DNA of 35,043 nt, from positions 1 through 35,043 of the forward strand of contig CAJXLT010000022.1 in NCBI GenBank assembly GCA_913056365.1, given 5' to 3'. Position 1 is the first letter of the stretch. The number at the start of each line of letters is the position of its first letter. Made by a program: the position numbers and the translations under genes. The notes beneath the pieces were generated by a model. That model searched no databases. It saw only the letters and a list, made by a program, of their open reading frames with translations, and had not been told where the DNA came from. Shown here piece by piece: positions 1 through 9,780 of this stretch. This stretch comes from an uncultured Paenibacillaceae bacterium (lineage in GTDB: Bacteria; Bacillota; Bacilli; Paenibacillales; K13).

Positions 1-18
1 CAGGCAAACTGTAAGAAG

Positions 19-57
19 CGCGATTGTTTCTCTTCGGAGAAGGAGTCGCGTTTTTTT
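19..57 (+). terminator. Rho-independent terminator of an upstream unit
   Basis: A stem of about 14 pairs (19-32 with 37-50, including two G-T wobbles and one mismatch) closes on a TTCG tetraloop at 33-36 and is followed by seven T at 51-57. It ends a transcription unit that lies outside the window. Confidence 0.85.
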
Positions 58-257
58 GTATTGTTCGGATGCTGTGCAAAAAAGATGCAATTCTGCAGGA
101 ATGTATTGTGAAATAGGAGCGAACTGAGGAAATGCCGTCGATTGTGCAGGCTTTTGTGTGGCAACTAGCGAGTATGGGCGGTTGTACGAAATTAAAGATG
201 TAGATTCGCAGGAATTTTTAACATTTTCCACGATTGAGAGCCTAAAGCCTGCACTTT

Positions 258-535
258 CGCAGGGAATTGGTTAAGCTGCAGGGAAATGGCACTTTGCAGG
301 GCAATTGAGCGTTTGCCAGAAGGAGCTGTGGAGATACGCAGGAAGTGTGTTCAATAGCCGGAAGCATCTGTGGAGGTACGAAGGAAGTGTGTTCAATCGC
401 CGAAAGATACTGTGAAGACCCGCAGGAAATGTGACAAAGTGGCACGAGATGTCAGATTGATACGCGGTAATGCGTTCAATCGGTAAGTGGAAGCTGTGGA
501 GGTGCGCAGGAAATATGTACAACAGTCGGGTGAAG
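258..535. repeat. Degenerate 42-bp tandem repeat array
   Basis: Units begin at about 284, 326, 368, 410, 452 and 494, exactly 42 bases apart. Each contains a version of CTGTGGAGATACGCAGGAA followed by TGTGTTCAAT. The first and fifth units are the most decayed. Looser GCAGG cores occur upstream at about 95, 146, 208, 259 and 278, so the array seems to have grown from a shorter dispersed motif. No long reading frame with coding character runs through it. The rest of 58-660 shows nothing I can name. Confidence 0.75.
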
Positions 536-623
536 CTTCGGGAGAATGTGATATACATGAATTACTTTCAATTGATGCATACTGTCAAGTAATTTATATC
601 GCGCGCAAGTAATCAACTGTTAA

Positions 624-2189
<1,566 letters not shown>

Positions 2190-2195
2190 GATATC

Positions 2196-2244
2196 GACAG
2201 ACAGGCCTCTGCCGTTACAGGTGATTGCCTGTCTGTCTTTTTTT
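2196..2244 (+). terminator. guaB terminator
   Basis: Perfect 11-bp inverted repeat GACAGACAGGC (2196-2206) and GCCTGTCTGTC (2227-2237) followed by a run of T. It begins six bases after the guaB stop. Confidence 0.92.
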
Positions 2245-2311
2245 GCGGACGCGCCTATGATACAATAATACGGTATTGAACAATTCATGAGGATAGGAGA
2301 AGTGAAGGAAG

Positions 2312-3634
2312 TTGGCTTGGATACGGATGAAAAAACCGGTGGTTCGACTATGTCTAGCATCATTTTTACTTATGTATATCGGCTTTTTGTCTGTACTTGT
2401 CCCAACTGCGGATGCGGAAGAATCCGCAGAATTGAATCTTAATGTAGAAGCAGCTATCTTGATTGAAGCATCAACTGGGCAAGTATTGTATCAAGTGAAT
2501 AAAGATGTTGCCCGTCAACCGGCTAGTATGGCGAAGATGATGACGGAGTACATTGTCATGGAGAGCATCAAGTCCGGTAAGATTCAATGGGATAGCCAGG
2601 TTCAAATAACGGAATACGCTTCAAGCGTAGGTGGATCCGGCCAACTGTTAGCACAAGGAGAAACTTATACGGTTCGAGATTTGTTCCGCAATATGTCGAT
2701 TTACTCAGGGAACGATGCGGCTGTGGCATTGGCGGAATTTATCGCAGGCAGTGAAGGGAATTTTGTCGAGCTTATGAACCAAACCGCACAAGAGCTCGGT
2801 ATGTCCGAGCATGCGCATTTCGTCAATGCAACGGGCTTGAATAAAGAAGATTATCCGCAACAATATGCGAATCAGATACCGAATGTTCCTGGTGAAACAC
2901 TGTTAACTGCGCACGATACAGCGAAGCTTGCACAGGCGATTGTTATGAAGCATGCAGAGGTGTTGGACTATTCCAAGCAAACGCGTGCATACCAGTTGGA
3001 AGGCGATGAATCATCACCACAGATGATTAACTGGAATCGAATGCTGGAAGGCTGGACAGATTCTGCATATTACGCGCAATATGCCTATCAAGGATTGGAT
3101 GGCCTCAAGACAGGATTCACGGATGAAGCTGGCTATTGCTTCACCGGTACAGCTGAACGCAATGGCGTGCGATTGATCAGTGTTGTGATGGGTACTGACA
3201 GTGAGGAAGAGCGATTTGGTGAAACGCGCAAGCTACTCGATTATGGCTTTAATAACTTCGAGATCCGAACGGTTATGCCAGCGAAATCAGAGCTGCCTGA
3301 TCTGAAAACAGTCGAGATCAAGAAGGGCAAAGAAACTGAAGTCAGCGTTGTAACAGAAGAAGGAGTTACGTTCGTAGTAGGCAAAGGCGAAGGGGAAGAG
3401 AACATTACTTTCAATACGGAAATATTGCCGGAGGAAGATCGCACTGCACCAATCGAACAAGGAGATGTGCTTGGGAAGGTGACGATAACATACAGCGGCA
3501 TTACGGAAGTACAGCAAAGTGTGAACTTGGTTGCGGCAGAAGACGCAGAGAAGGGCAGTTGGTTCCGCTTATTCTTCAGAGCTATCAAAAACTTCTTCGC
3601 TGAGCTGTTTAGCGGGATTAAGAATTTGTTCTAA
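2312..3634 (+). CDS. dacA: D-alanyl-D-alanine carboxypeptidase (PBP5-type)
   Basis: Removes the terminal D-Ala from peptidoglycan pentapeptides outside the membrane. The 440-residue protein has an N-terminal signal peptide (about 1-36, ending near TADAEE), then the serine-peptidase S11 motifs SMAK (72-75, nucleophile S72), SGN (132-134) and KTG (266-268). A beta-rich second domain follows, and a C-terminal amphipathic stretch with many Phe/Leu residues probably anchors the protein to the membrane. The start is uncertain: TTG at 2312 has AGGAG 12 bases upstream, and ATG at 2327 has no well-spaced site. A weak extended -10 (TATGATACAAT near 2256-2266) precedes it. Order guaB-dacA-pdxST matches Bacillus. 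Confidence 0.95.
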   Translation: MAWIRMKKPVVRLCLASFLLMYIGFLSVLVPTADAEESAELNLNVEAAILIEASTGQVLYQVNKDVARQPASMAKMMTEYIVMESIKSGKIQWDSQVQITEYASSVGGSGQLLAQGETYTVRDLFRNMSIYSGNDAAVALAEFIAGSEGNFVELMNQTAQELGMSEHAHFVNATGLNKEDYPQQYANQIPNVPGETLLTAHDTAKLAQAIVMKHAEVLDYSKQTRAYQLEGDESSPQMINWNRMLEGWTDSAYYAQYAYQGLDGLKTGFTDEAGYCFTGTAERNGVRLISVVMGTDSEEERFGETRKLLDYGFNNFEIRTVMPAKSELPDLKTVEIKKGKETEVSVVTEEGVTFVVGKGEGEENITFNTEILPEEDRTAPIEQGDVLGKVTITYSGITEVQQSVNLVAAEDAEKGSWFRLFFRAIKNFFAELFSGIKNLF

Positions 3635-3672
3635 TGGATAACGCCATCTTATGAAGTGTCGTGCGTTATGTA

Positions 3673-3701
3673 TTGTGCAAAGTGAAGGCATATTGTAAAA
3701 T
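3673..3701 (+). promoter_or_regulatory. pdxST-serS promoter
   Basis: TTGTGC (3673-3678), a 17-base spacer and TAAAAT (3696-3701) lie 61 bases before pdxS. No riboswitch-like fold was evident in the short leader. Confidence 0.7.
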
Positions 3702-3762
3702 ATCATGTTAGAAGTAAACGCGAGTCAATCGCGTAATGAATAGAATCGGGAGGAAATAAGGA

Positions 3763-4644
3763 ATGCAAACGGGAACTTCTACAGTAAAACGCGGCATGGC
3801 TGAAATGCAAAAAGGCGGTGTCATCATGGACGTGATGACAGCTGAACAGGCAAAAATTGCTGAGGCGGCAGGGGCTTCTGCTGTTATGGCATTGGAAAAA
3901 ATTCCATCAGAAATTCGAGCTTCTGGCGGTGTTGCACGCATGGCTGATCCGCGTGTTATGGAAGAGGTTATGAAGGTTGTATCGATTCCAGTCATGGCGA
4001 AAGCACGTATCGGTCATTATGTTGAAGCGAAGATGCTGGAAGCGATGGGTGTCGATTATATTGATGAGAGTGAAGTGCTGACGCCAGCAGACGAAGTATT
4101 CCATATCAGCAAGGAACAATTTACAGTACCATTCGTATGCGGTGCGAAGGACTTGGGCGAGGCATTGCGCCGGATCGGAGAAGGGGCATCGATGCTGCGG
4201 ACGAAGGGTGAGCCTGGAACAGGTAATATTGTTGAGGCCGTTCGTCATATGCGGTTAATTCAATCCCAAATTCGCAAGATTCATGGTATGTCGAAGGAAG
4301 AATTGATGACAGAGGCGAAAAATCTTGCGGCTCCTTATGATCTCGTACAATATGTTCACGAGAACGGCAAGCTGCCGGTTGTTAACTTTGCTGCAGGCGG
4401 TGTAGCAACACCGGCTGACGCGGCGCTCATGATGCACTTAGGTGCGGATGGCGTGTTTGTCGGTTCAGGTATCTTCAAGTCAGATAATCCGGAGAAATTT
4501 GCAAAAGCGATCGTAGAAGCAACTACACATTATACGGACTTTGCACATATTGTGGAGATTTCCAAGGACTTAGGAGCGCCAATGAAGGGGATTGAGATTT
4601 CCAGCCTGGACGCTTCTCAGCGTATGCAGGACCGTGGTTGGTAA
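3763..4644 (+). CDS. pdxS: Pyridoxal 5'-phosphate synthase, PdxS subunit
   Basis: Builds pyridoxal phosphate from ribose 5-phosphate, glyceraldehyde 3-phosphate and ammonia supplied by PdxT. The 293-residue length is typical. Key residues are visible: D23 in [11 protein letters not shown]80 in [10 protein letters not shown] (ribose 5-phosphate imine) and K148 in [10 protein letters not shown] (second lysine). A well-spaced GGGAGGAAA site precedes ATG 3763. pdxT follows after 34 bases, so the two subunits are co-transcribed and assemble as the known 12+12 complex. Very conserved gene; the call is secure. Confidence 0.98.
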   Translation: MQTGTSTVKRGMAEMQKGGVIMDVMTAEQAKIAEAAGASAVMALEKIPSEIRASGGVARMADPRVMEEVMKVVSIPVMAKARIGHYVEAKMLEAMGVDYIDESEVLTPADEVFHISKEQFTVPFVCGAKDLGEALRRIGEGASMLRTKGEPGTGNIVEAVRHMRLIQSQIRKIHGMSKEELMTEAKNLAAPYDLVQYVHENGKLPVVNFAAGGVATPADAALMMHLGADGVFVGSGIFKSDNPEKFAKAIVEATTHYTDFAHIVEISKDLGAPMKGIEISSLDASQRMQDRGW

Positions 4645-4678
4645 TTCCGGGACATATACGTATAAAGAGGGTACAGAC

Positions 4679-5260
4679 ATGAAAATAGGCGTTCTCGCTT
4701 TGCAAGGAGCGGTAGCAGAACATATTCGCATGTTAGAGAAGGCTGGAGCAGAAGGGATAGCAGTTAAGCGAATTGAACAGCTGCATGATCTACAAGGCAT
4801 TATTATCCCTGGTGGCGAAAGCACAACAATCGGTAAGCTGATGCGGACTTATGGGTTCATGGAAGCGATTCGGGCATTCTCGGCACAGGGGAAGCCAGTG
4901 TTCGGAACGTGTGCAGGTCTTATCGTCATTGCGAAGGAAATTGAAGGACAAGCTGAGGCTCATCTAGGACTTATGGATATGAAGGTGCAACGCAATGCAT
5001 TCGGACGGCAGCGTGAGAGCTTCGAAGCAGATTTGCCGATCCAAGGCTTTGACCGATCGATACGTGCCGTTTTTATCCGCGCACCATTGATTAAGGAAGT
5101 AGGTCCCAACGTAGAGGTTCTGTGCAGTGTGAACGACGAAGTAGTCGCTGCCAGAGAAGGACATCTGCTCGCCTGCTCCTTCCATCCAGAATTGACGGAT
5201 GATAGCAGCTTGCATGCATATTTTGTGAAGATGGTTAGTGAAGCTACTGGCCGCACATGA
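4679..5260 (+). CDS. pdxT: Pyridoxal 5'-phosphate synthase, glutaminase PdxT
   Basis: Class I glutamine amidotransferase that hydrolyses glutamine and channels ammonia to PdxS. The 193-residue protein carries GGES (about 45-48), the nucleophile C78 in FGTCAGL, and H169/E171 in SFHPEL. I chose ATG 4679 (MKIGVLALQG) because it has an AAGAGGG site at normal spacing and matches the family N-terminus. An upstream in-frame ATG at 4592 would start inside pdxS. serS follows after 36 bases. Confidence 0.97.
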   Translation: MKIGVLALQGAVAEHIRMLEKAGAEGIAVKRIEQLHDLQGIIIPGGESTTIGKLMRTYGFMEAIRAFSAQGKPVFGTCAGLIVIAKEIEGQAEAHLGLMDMKVQRNAFGRQRESFEADLPIQGFDRSIRAVFIRAPLIKEVGPNVEVLCSVNDEVVAAREGHLLACSFHPELTDDSSLHAYFVKMVSEATGRT

Positions 5261-5296
5261 ATCCATAAGACACGTCGGCATAGGAGGGTTTGCAGG

Positions 5297-6586
5297 ATGT
5301 TGGACATCAAAAAGCTGCGCACCGATATAGCCAATGTAGAGCAGGCGTTGGCGAACCGGGGCGGATCAGCAGCGGAACTGGGGAACTTTACGGAGCTGGA
5401 TGTGAAACGGCGAGAGCTGCTGCAAGAGAGCGAACAGCTGAAGAGTCAGCGTAATACCGTATCCCAAGAAGTCGCCAAATTGAAGAAATCCGGTGATAAT
5501 GCCGACGACCTGATTCTCGAGATGCGGCAAGTGTCTGAACGTATCAAAGGATTGGACGAAGAGATCCGCTCAATGGAAGAGCAATTGCAAGAGATTGTGT
5601 TAACGATCCCGAATATTCCACATGATAGTGTGCCGATTGGCGCATCGGAGGACGATAATGTTGGCCTCCGTGAATGGGGTAGCGTACCGGAGTGGGGCTT
5701 TGAACCGAAGGCTCATTGGGATATAGCGGAGCAGTTGGGCATTCTGGACTTTGAAGCGGCGGCTAAGGTAACAGGTTCTCGGTTTGTCTTTTACCGTGGA
5801 TTAGGAGCACGATTGGAGCGCGCACTGATTAACTTCATGATGGATTTGCACAGCAATGAGCACGGTTTCGAAGAGATGCTGCCGCCGTATATTGTGAACC
5901 GCGACAGCATGACAGGAACCGGACAGCTGCCGAAGTTTGAAGAAGACTCCTTCAAGTTGCAGGGTACAGAGTATTTTCTAGTGCCGACAGCAGAGGTGCC
6001 GGTAACGAATTACCATAGAGATGATATTCTGAGCATAGAGGACTTGCCGAAGAACTTCGTTGCCTATAGTGCATGCTTCCGTTCAGAGGCGGGTTCTGCA
6101 GGCAGGGATACGCGTGGCTTAATCCGACAGCATCAATTCAATAAGGTTGAGTTAGTTAAGCTTGTAGTACCTGAGCATTCGTATGATGAACTAGAGAAGC
6201 TTACTGGTCATGCAGAACGTGTACTGCAGCTTCTAGGACTGCCGTATCGAATTGTAACGTTATGTACCGGTGATCTCGGGTTTACATCAGCGAAGACGTA
6301 TGATCTAGAAGTATGGCTGCCGAGTGCGAACATGTTCCGTGAGATTTCCTCATGCAGCAACTTCGAGGATTTCCAAGCGCGAAGGGCGAACATCCGCTTC
6401 CGACGGGAGCCTAAGAGCAAGCCGGAATTTGTTCATACCTTGAATGGGTCGGGATTAGCTGTAGGAAGAACGGTCGCTGCAATCTTGGAAAACTATCAGC
6501 AAGAGGACGGTTCGGTGGTCGTTCCTGAGGTGCTTCGCCCTTATATGGGCGGGTTGGAGACGATTGGACCGAAGTCCAGCAAATAG
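5297..6586 (+). CDS. serS: Seryl-tRNA synthetase
   Basis: Charges tRNA-Ser with serine (class II synthetase). The 429-residue product has an N-terminal coiled-coil arm (about 30-100, rich in Glu, Gln and Lys) that contacts the long variable arm of tRNA-Ser. Motif 2 is visible as [15 protein letters not shown] and motif 3 as [21 protein letters not shown] lies upstream of ATG 5297. It has no leader of its own and no T-box, so it appears to be read from the pdxS promoter. A tRNA-Ser gene follows directly, as in Bacillus. Confidence 0.98.
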   Translation: MLDIKKLRTDIANVEQALANRGGSAAELGNFTELDVKRRELLQESEQLKSQRNTVSQEVAKLKKSGDNADDLILEMRQVSERIKGLDEEIRSMEEQLQEIVLTIPNIPHDSVPIGASEDDNVGLREWGSVPEWGFEPKAHWDIAEQLGILDFEAAAKVTGSRFVFYRGLGARLERALINFMMDLHSNEHGFEEMLPPYIVNRDSMTGTGQLPKFEEDSFKLQGTEYFLVPTAEVPVTNYHRDDILSIEDLPKNFVAYSACFRSEAGSAGRDTRGLIRQHQFNKVELVKLVVPEHSYDELEKLTGHAERVLQLLGLPYRIVTLCTGDLGFTSAKTYDLEVWLPSANMFREISSCSNFEDFQARRANIRFRREPKSKPEFVHTLNGSGLAVGRTVAAILENYQQEDGSVVVPEVLRPYMGGLETIGPKSSK

Positions 6587-6589
6587 AGA

Positions 6590-6619
6590 TTGCGCTCGAG
6601 GTTGTTGTTATGGTACAAT
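6590..6619 (+). promoter_or_regulatory. tRNA-Ser promoter
   Basis: TTGCGC (6590-6595), an 18-base spacer and an extended -10 TGGTACAAT (-10 at 6614-6619), directly after the serS stop. The leader before the tRNA contains a small hairpin (AGGCTGC/GCAGCCT, about 6676-6696). Confidence 0.7.
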
Positions 6620-6701
6620 GCTTCTTGCATGCGAAAGAACCGATTGCATCTTGATGACTTGTTATGATTTATATAGGCTGCCTAACTAGCAGCCTTCATA
6701 T

Positions 6702-6792
<91 letters not shown>

Positions 6793-6804
6793 TTACGTAA
6801 GTAA

Positions 6805-6827
6805 CCACCCGTAGGGGTGGTTTTTTT
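6805..6827 (+). terminator. tRNA-Ser terminator
   Basis: CCACCC-GTAG-GGGTGG stem followed by seven T, 13 bases after the tRNA CCA end. Confidence 0.9.
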
Positions 6828-6970
6828 GGTGGAGAGCTTTAAGGGTCGAACCCACGGGGACGTGGGGACGTCGGAGCATAGCCTCTTTGAATGAACACCG
6901 CAGTCTCGTAGGGGCAGAACGTGCCGGAAGGCGCGTGCCCGGAGAGTATCCCACCCTCTCCGCCAGTTAC
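6828..6970. pseudogene. Decayed tRNA-Ser-derived segment with inverted and direct tRNA tails
   Basis: At 6828-6857, on the minus strand, there is a copy of the tRNA-Ser 3' half: 12 bases (6846-6857) are the exact reverse complement of 6762-6773, then after a divergent stretch CTCTCC and CC recur. At 6948-6970 a 23-base stretch repeats 6774-6796 exactly (T-arm end, acceptor stem, CCA and five trailing bases), and seven of the next eight bases also match. The roughly 90 bases between show no tRNA fold and no coding sequence. This may be a decayed duplicate tRNA or the scar of an element that used the tRNA 3' end. Confidence 0.6.
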
Positions 6971-6980
6971 ATAAGTAAAA

Positions 6981-7001
6981 CCACCCTTGGGTGGTTTTTT
7001 T
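6981..7001 (+). terminator. Second copy of the tRNA terminator
   Basis: CCACCC-TT-GGGTGG followed by seven T. With the preceding tRNA tail copy it duplicates the tRNA-Ser 3' end plus terminator. Confidence 0.85.
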
Positions 7002-7040
7002 GATGTAGGGCGTGTTCAGAGGCACGCATATTCTAGACGG

Positions 7041-7070
7041 TTGACAAAGCGTAATCATAAAGATTATAAT
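7041..7070 (+). promoter_or_regulatory. Promoter of the DeoC-like aldolase gene
   Basis: TTGACA (7041-7046), an 18-base spacer and TATAAT (7065-7070): a near-consensus SigA promoter whose expected start site falls in the adjacent operator-like element. Confidence 0.88.
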
Positions 7071-7071
7071 A

Positions 7072-7091
7072 TAGACGTCCATAGAGGTATA
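7072..7091. promoter_or_regulatory. Operator-like element A (GntR-type)
   Basis: TAGACGTCCATAGAGGTATA follows the -10 box by one base. It shares ACGT and GGTATA with elements C and D at the same relative position. I infer a binding site for the regulator at 7953-8696. Confidence 0.6.
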
Positions 7092-7133
7092 TAAACTTCA
7101 CAAGAAGTATTACAAAGAAAGGATTGATCAGCC

Positions 7134-7820
7134 ATGACAACGTACACACCACAAGAAGTGGCGAAGAAGATTCAACACACCCTCGTAACGCCTGATGCTT
7201 CGGAGAAAGATATGGAGAAAGTACTGAAGGAGTGTTTAACATACCAGTTTGATGGGGCGATGATACAGCCATGCTGGGTTCCATTCGCCAAGAAGAAGCT
7301 TGCAGGAAGTGGGATTAAAGTCTGCACAGCACTTGGCTTTCCAATGGGAGGAATGCTGACCTCATCCAAGGTAGCGGAAGCGATCGAAGTGTTTGAGGCA
7401 GGTGCGGAAGAGATTGATTTTATGCCGAATTACGGCTGGTTCAAGAGTGGTAGGGATGATGAGTTTCATGATGAAATAGCTGCAGTGGTCAAAGCGGCGA
7501 AAGGAAAGACGGTCAAGATCATGCTGGAGTTCGGCATGCTGAATAGGGAAGAAAAGATTCGTGCTGCAACGTTGGCGAAGAAAGCGGGCGTGACTTACTT
7601 GAAAAACTCGAGTGGTTGGGGACAAGGCGGCCATGCCACAGTTGAAGATATTGCCCTGCTTAAAGAGATCGCCAATGGTAAAGTTGGCGTGAAGGCTTCG
7701 GGAGGCATACGGAATTTCGACACTGCTGTCAAAATTCTGAATGCAGGTGCTGAATTGATCGGAACTAGTGGAAGCGTGAAGATTGTGACGGGTGAGGGAG
7801 AAGAGAGTACGGTTTATTGA
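7134..7820 (+). CDS. Deoxyribose-phosphate aldolase family protein (DeoC-like)
   Basis: A 228-residue class I (Schiff-base) aldolase of the DeoC family. The family cleaves 2-deoxyribose 5-phosphate to acetaldehyde and glyceraldehyde 3-phosphate. The three catalytic positions are retained: D95 in EIDFMPNYG, K157 in YLKNSSG (Schiff-base lysine) and K187 in VKASGG. The surroundings differ from standard DeoC: the usual TSTG after the lysine is NSSG, VINxG is MPNYG, and the usual N-terminal DHT is QHT. Substrate specificity may therefore differ. It has its own promoter and operator and is followed by the GntR gene, with an rbs-type operon nearby. No second deoxyribose-pathway gene such as deoB is seen. 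Confidence 0.8.
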   Translation: MTTYTPQEVAKKIQHTLVTPDASEKDMEKVLKECLTYQFDGAMIQPCWVPFAKKKLAGSGIKVCTALGFPMGGMLTSSKVAEAIEVFEAGAEEIDFMPNYGWFKSGRDDEFHDEIAAVVKAAKGKTVKIMLEFGMLNREEKIRAATLAKKAGVTYLKNSSGWGQGGHATVEDIALLKEIANGKVGVKASGGIRNFDTAVKILNAGAELIGTSGSVKIVTGEGEESTVY

Positions 7821-7891
7821 CGTATACACATCCATGTCCCCTCGGTTCTGTATAAGTCAGAAGATTGGCAACTCAAGCTTATTGTGCTATA

Positions 7892-7920
7892 CTTACAACG
7901 CAAGAAGTGTAAAGGTATAA
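7892..7920 (+). promoter_or_regulatory. Promoter of the GntR regulator gene
   Basis: TTACAA (7892-7897), a 17-base spacer and TATAAT (7915-7920), followed by an alternating AT run and operator-like element B. Confidence 0.78.
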
Positions 7921-7929
7921 TGATATATA

Positions 7930-7949
7930 TATACGTATAAAAGGTGAAT
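7930..7949. promoter_or_regulatory. Operator-like element B (autoregulation)
   Basis: TATACGTATAAAAGGTGAAT is a variant of elements A, C and D with one base fewer between ACGTATA and GG. It overlaps the ribosome site of the regulator gene. Weaker than the other three, but its position suggests self-repression. Confidence 0.4.
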
Positions 7950-7952
7950 GTC

Positions 7953-8696
7953 ATGATGGAATCGATTATTAATAAAAGAGGGCCCGAGCCGATCTATGTG
8001 CAAGTGCAAAATTGGATGAAGGAGAATATTAGCTCAGGTATATGGAAGGCAAGTGAGAAAATTCCTTCTGAATCCGATTTGGCAGATCAATTGCAGATTA
8101 GTAGGGGTTCTCTGAAGCAAGCAATTAAGCAACTGGTCGAAGAAGGCGTATTGCTGCAGATTCATGGCAAGGGTACCTTTGTCAAGGGCAAGCAATTGGA
8201 ATCGCCGGTAGCTGAGAGACTTATATCCACAGCGGAGTCGTTATTGGAATCGGGCAATCAATTTACAACCCAAGTCGTCAGTGTAGAGCGCATGGTTGCT
8301 CCTCACCCTGTCGCAGAAGCATTGAACACACAGGTAGACGCTCAGGTGTATAGATTGCAACGTACCCGTTTCTTGAAAGAAATTCCTGTCATGTTTTTGG
8401 AAAATTATTTGTCATGTGAGCGATTTCCCGATCTGGAGAAAGTAGATTTCGAAAGCGAGACGCTATTCTCGATCATGGAACAGCGATACGAATGCAAGAT
8501 TCATTGGGGCAAGCGATCCTTTGTAGCGGAAGGAGCAACGCCAAGCAAGGCTGAGTTGCTGCAGATTGAGAAGGGAACGCCTATTATCTTGCTCGAGCAG
8601 GTTACCTATTCCGATCAAAGCGAGCCTCTTGAATTTTCTAAAGTTTGGATTCGTAGTGATCAGATGAAGCTGACATCCATCTTGCGTAGAGCGTAG
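7953..8696 (+). CDS. GntR-family (HutC/UTRA type) transcriptional regulator
   Basis: A 247-residue regulator. The N-terminal winged helix-turn-helix (about residues 10-72) has the typical PSESDLADQL, ISRGSLKQAI and HGKGTFV segments. The remainder is a UTRA-type ligand-binding domain, which in this subfamily senses sugar phosphates or similar metabolites. I chose ATG 7953, eight bases after AAAGG; GTG 7944 would overlap the ribosome site. It lies between a DeoC-like gene and a divergent isomerase/ribose-type locus whose promoters share an operator-like element, so it is probably the local repressor. The effector is unknown. Confidence 0.9.
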   Translation: MMESIINKRGPEPIYVQVQNWMKENISSGIWKASEKIPSESDLADQLQISRGSLKQAIKQLVEEGVLLQIHGKGTFVKGKQLESPVAERLISTAESLLESGNQFTTQVVSVERMVAPHPVAEALNTQVDAQVYRLQRTRFLKEIPVMFLENYLSCERFPDLEKVDFESETLFSIMEQRYECKIHWGKRSFVAEGATPSKAELLQIEKGTPIILLEQVTYSDQSEPLEFSKVWIRSDQMKLTSILRRA

Positions 8697-8699
8697 CAG

Positions 8700-8741
8700 T
8701 CCTGATTCACCCATAATGGGCGAATCAGGATTGTTTTTTTT
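8700..8741 (+). terminator. Terminator of the GntR gene
   Basis: TCCTGATTCACCC and GGGCGAATCAGGA form a 13-bp stem with one mismatch, followed by TTG and eight T. The T run reaches the stop codon of the convergent isomerase gene. Confidence 0.9.
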
Positions 8742-9573
8742 ATATACGATTCCAAATTTGCTCGATGAACCGTTTCATTTGCAGTGCTGCCTGCCAGCGA
8801 TCGGACGTTTCGACAAACTCGCGGTTGTCATAACGGGTGATGGTATAATCAGGTGGGCCGAATTCACATACAAACGGCAAGAATGCGTTAGGCGCTGCCG
8901 ATTCTCGCCAATAGCGCATGCCTTGCTCCCACCAGCGTGTGAAGTGATTCAGCATTGGATGTCGCATAGCCTCATTCATATCAAGTTGAATTTGTTGACC
9001 GTTAGAGATTCTGCCATGGATGCTTGCTGTCCGTTTTAATAAGGGATCAAAATAAGGATCAATGGTTTCCACATTGCGGTACATTTCACCTGCGAGTACA
9101 TAATGAGACAGATCAATGGTGAGCTGCATTTGCGGCAATTGCTGCACGTATTCGAGCGTTCGCAGCAAATCTTGTGTGATACGTCCGCGATGGGTCTCGA
9201 TGAAGAACGGAATGCCTGAGCAACTGGCTCTATCCAGGATACCTGCCAGCAAGGAGAGGCCCTGTTCACCAGTTACGAAGGAGCTCGCCACTTGTGCATT
9301 GATATAGTCTACTCCGAAATACTGAGCACGGGATAAATAGTCCTCAGCTTCATTCAGATTGTGGATGAAGGCCTCGATGCCAAAGCGCAGCTTATATTCA
9401 TCCAGTTTGGTTCTCCAGGAGGATTGATCCGCTTCAGCCGGCAGCCTGCCTAATATACCTCCGAAGCCTGCCGCATGTATACGATCAATCTTCTCCTCGA
9501 AGGACCATTCCCCGCTCTTGTCTCCGATCTGTCGCATAGCCCACCAAGATTGATGAACTTCCATATTATTCAT
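8740..9573 (-). CDS. Xylose isomerase-like TIM-barrel protein (sugar phosphate isomerase/epimerase family)
   Basis: A 277-residue protein of the AP-endonuclease-2/xylose-isomerase-like barrel family, which includes keto-sugar epimerases and inosose enzymes. The four metal-ligand positions are all seen: E126 in FIETHRG, D154 in TIDLSHY, H186 in SIHGRI and E237 in CEFGPP. An active metal-dependent isomerase or epimerase is therefore likely; the substrate cannot be told from sequence. GGAGG lies seven bases before ATG (9571-9573). It is transcribed away from the ferritin-like/rbs operon, and its -10 box abuts element C, which links it to the same regulon. Confidence 0.8.
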   Translation of the reverse strand: MNNMEVHQSWWAMRQIGDKSGEWSFEEKIDRIHAAGFGGILGRLPAEADQSSWRTKLDEYKLRFGIEAFIHNLNEAEDYLSRAQYFGVDYINAQVASSFVTGEQGLSLLAGILDRASCSGIPFFIETHRGRITQDLLRTLEYVQQLPQMQLTIDLSHYVLAGEMYRNVETIDPYFDPLLKRTASIHGRISNGQQIQLDMNEAMRHPMLNHFTRWWEQGMRYWRESAAPNAFLPFVCEFGPPDYTITRYDNREFVETSDRWQAALQMKRFIEQIWNRI

Positions 9574-9589
9574 ATTCCAACCTCCATAG

Positions 9590-9609
9590 TATACGTATAT
9601 AGTGGTATA
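9590..9609. promoter_or_regulatory. Operator-like element C
   Basis: TATACGTATATAGTGGTATA overlaps the start region of the minus-strand isomerase promoter. It contains the inverted pair TATAC...GTATA and matches element D at 16 of 20 positions. Confidence 0.6.
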
Positions 9610-9635
9610 ATATCAATCAAGGACATTTATTTCAA
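9607..9635 (-). promoter_or_regulatory. Promoter of the isomerase-like gene
   Basis: On the minus strand: TTGAAA (9635-9630), a 17-base spacer and TATTAT (9612-9607). Element C follows immediately. Confidence 0.78.
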
Positions 9636-9664
9636 TCATTTGCACAAATATGAGGAAATTACGA

Positions 9665-9693
9665 TTGACAAATGGCTGTAACAATTTTATTAT
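9665..9693 (+). promoter_or_regulatory. Promoter of the ferritin-like/rbs operon
   Basis: TTGACA (9665-9670), a 17-base spacer and TATTAT (9688-9693), back to back with the isomerase promoter. Element D begins seven bases later. Confidence 0.78.
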
Positions 9694-9699
9694 ACTCAT

Positions 9700-9719
9700 A
9701 AGACGTATATAAAGGTATA
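9700..9719. promoter_or_regulatory. Operator-like element D
   Basis: AAGACGTATATAAAGGTATA lies just downstream of the -10 box of the ferritin-like/rbs operon, the same arrangement as elements A and C. Confidence 0.6.
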
Positions 9720-9780
9720 TGTACGACATGGTAATTCCATATACCCGGTAATCAATGAATCGTAAGGAGTGGTGAACATT

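Noticed and set aside
258..535. CRISPR array
   Set aside because: The 42-base units abut and are all similar throughout, with no unique spacers and no cas genes.
4652..4670. TATACGTATAAAGAGGGTA between pdxS and pdxT, similar to the GntR-type elements
   Set aside because: There is no promoter there and the GAGGG serves as the pdxT ribosome site; probably a chance match, though a motif scan should include it.
5261..5296. T-box leader for serS
   Set aside because: The gap is only 36 bases and holds just the ribosome site.
8716..9039. 107-residue plus-strand reading frame
   Set aside because: Shadow of the isomerase-like gene on the other strand, which has intact metal-ligand motifs and a ribosome site.
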